Assembly: GCA_013693795.1 (NCBI GenBank)
Contig: CP059258.1
Span: forward strand, 1,790,128-1,799,135
Reading direction: 5' to 3'
From: Anaerolineae bacterium
GTDB lineage: Bacteria; Chloroflexota; Anaerolineae; SSC4; Amarolineaceae
Length of the DNA: 9,008 nt
The translations under genes were made by a program, and so were the position numbers. Under the pieces are notes generated by a model. It worked only from the letters and a program-made list of their open reading frames with translations, was not told the origin of the DNA and searched no databases. Of the stretch, positions 8,030 through 9,008 are shown in pieces; position 1 is the stretch's first letter, and the number at the start of each line of letters is the position of its first letter.

Positions 8030-8036
8030 ACGTACT

Positions 8037-9008
8037 ATGCCCACCCTGCCCGGCCGACCAGCGCCCTATCGCCGCTGGCCCTTTGTCGTCCTATGTGGAC
8101 TCTGCGCCGTGTTGGCGCTCGTCGGCTGCGTGCCTGCCACGTTACGGACCCCGCGCCTGATGCGGTAGCCACAACGGCGCCTGAGGCGCCACTCACGGCC
8201 GTTCCCCCAGTAGAGTATCCTTCATGGTGTTCGGCGATCCAGCCGAACTCAAGGCCTATCAAACCATCGTGGACGCATTCGAGGCACAGAACTCCGATAT
8301 CGACGTCGAACTCATCCACGTTCCCAGCCAGGGTGATTATCGTAAACGCCTGGGCGCCGATCTCGCGGCCGGTACCGCGGCCGACGTCGTTCTGCTGAAC
8401 TACCGCCGTGTCGCACCCTTTGCGGCCAACGGTGGGCTGGTCTCCCTCAACCCATACCTGGCGGCCAGCGACACGGTCAACCGCTCCGCCTTCTACCCGG
8501 AGACCCTGGCCGCCTTCACCTGGAAAGACAACACCTGGTGTCTGCCGCAGAACCTTTCCAGCCTGGTCGTCTATTACAACAGAGACCTGTTCAAAGCGGC
8601 GGGGGCGCCCGAACCTGCCGCGGACTGGACCTGGGACGATTTCCTGACGACGGCCCAGGCCCTGACCCGCGACACCGATGGTGATGGCGCGATCGATCAG
8701 TACGGTCTGGGGACCGAAGTGTCCTTCCTGCGCCTGGCCCCGTTCGTCTGGCAGAACGGCGGTGAGATCGTGGACAACCCGAACCGGCCCAGCGTGCTGA
8801 CGCTCGATATGCCGGAGAGTTACGCGGCGTTCCAGTGGTTCGTCGACCTGCAAACGAAACACCACGTCGTGCCCGATGCCGTCGCCGAGGAGGCGCAGGA
8901 CAGCGAAAGCCGCTTCTTGAATGGCACCACCGCCATGTTCTTGCAGAGCCGGCGGATCGTACCCACGCTGCGCGAGAGCGCCGCCTTCGACTGGGACGTG
9001 GCGCCGCT
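8037..9008 (+). CDS. ABC sugar-transporter substrate-binding lipoprotein, family 1 (partial, frameshifted)
   Basis: The first ~324 residues are visible and the gene continues past the window. The product should capture a sugar outside the membrane and deliver it to an ABC permease. It starts with a basic N-terminus (YRRWPF), a hydrophobic core and a lipobox LVGC with the acylated Cys at residue 31 (8127-8129). A linker ([20 protein letters not shown]) follows, then the family-1 solute-binding fold: [107 protein letters not shown] and [15 protein letters not shown]. Codons as read are interrupted: one base is missing near 8143 and another near 8219, both losses. The mature domain from 8224 on is open to the end. 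The ligand cannot be deduced. Partner permeases are expected downstream. Confidence 0.88.

Larger units (their letters stand above)
7674..8036. other. Divergent intergenic region
   Basis: This region lies between the start of the minus-strand surface-protein gene and the plus-strand binding-protein gene. It should hold both promoters. It contains the candidate promoter at 7876-7903 and the palindromic element at 7906-7972. Small reading frames crossing it have no recognisable protein features. Its base composition is less GC-rich than the rest of the window. Confidence 0.6.

Noticed and set aside
8035..8865. Minus-strand 276-codon open frame overlapping the sugar-binding gene
   Set aside because: It is antisense to a strongly recognised solute-binding protein with its own signal peptide and ribosome site. 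The antisense product has no recognisable features.

Overview
The window looks like high-GC DNA from a Chloroflexota-like bacterium. This is an inference from three things: a large membrane-anchored surface protein with very long Thr-Pro linkers, PA14-like and lamin-tail-like domains; a sugar ABC-transporter lipoprotein next to an FGGY carbohydrate kinase; and telomere-like C-rich intergenic tracts. No rRNA or other phylogenetic marker is present. No tRNA gene, CRISPR array or replication origin was recognised.

Layout. (1) Positions 2-337, + strand: the 3' end of an FGGY-family sugar kinase. Its last ~74 bp are present three times in tandem. (2) 456-531: a short boundary element followed by a telomere-like C-rich tract. 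(3) 566-725, - strand: the C-terminal stub of a DDE transposase, probably IS982-like. (4) About 720-4924: a 4.2-kb array of about 53 short GC palindromes (core cgtccctacgggacg or a one-base variant), organised into ~115-bp dimers and ~255-bp higher-order units. (5) 4925-5012: a second direct copy of the boundary element with its own C-rich tract, so the array is bracketed. (6) 7659 down to 5025, - strand: a gene for a predicted ~883-residue surface protein (membrane anchor, beta-sandwich, two PA14-like domains, Thr/Pro linker, lamin-tail-like domain). (7) 7674-8036: a divergent intergenic region with a 67-bp MITE-like palindrome. (8) 8037-9008, + strand: the start of a family-1 sugar-binding lipoprotein, running off the window.

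The kinase, the binding protein and the PA14 protein would fit a carbohydrate capture and use locus, but the window does not prove a functional link. The array lies between convergent gene ends, where palindromic BIME-like repeats usually accumulate.

Sequence quality matters here. All three protein genes are broken by small frameshifts. Every one that I could resolve is explained by missing bases, mostly in G or C runs, and none requires an inserted base. The surface-protein gene needs about 17 missing bases, the binding-protein gene 2 and the kinase fragment 3. This favours consensus or sequencing error over true pseudogenes, and the genes are annotated as intact but mis-sequenced. The same caution applies to exact copy numbers inside the array.
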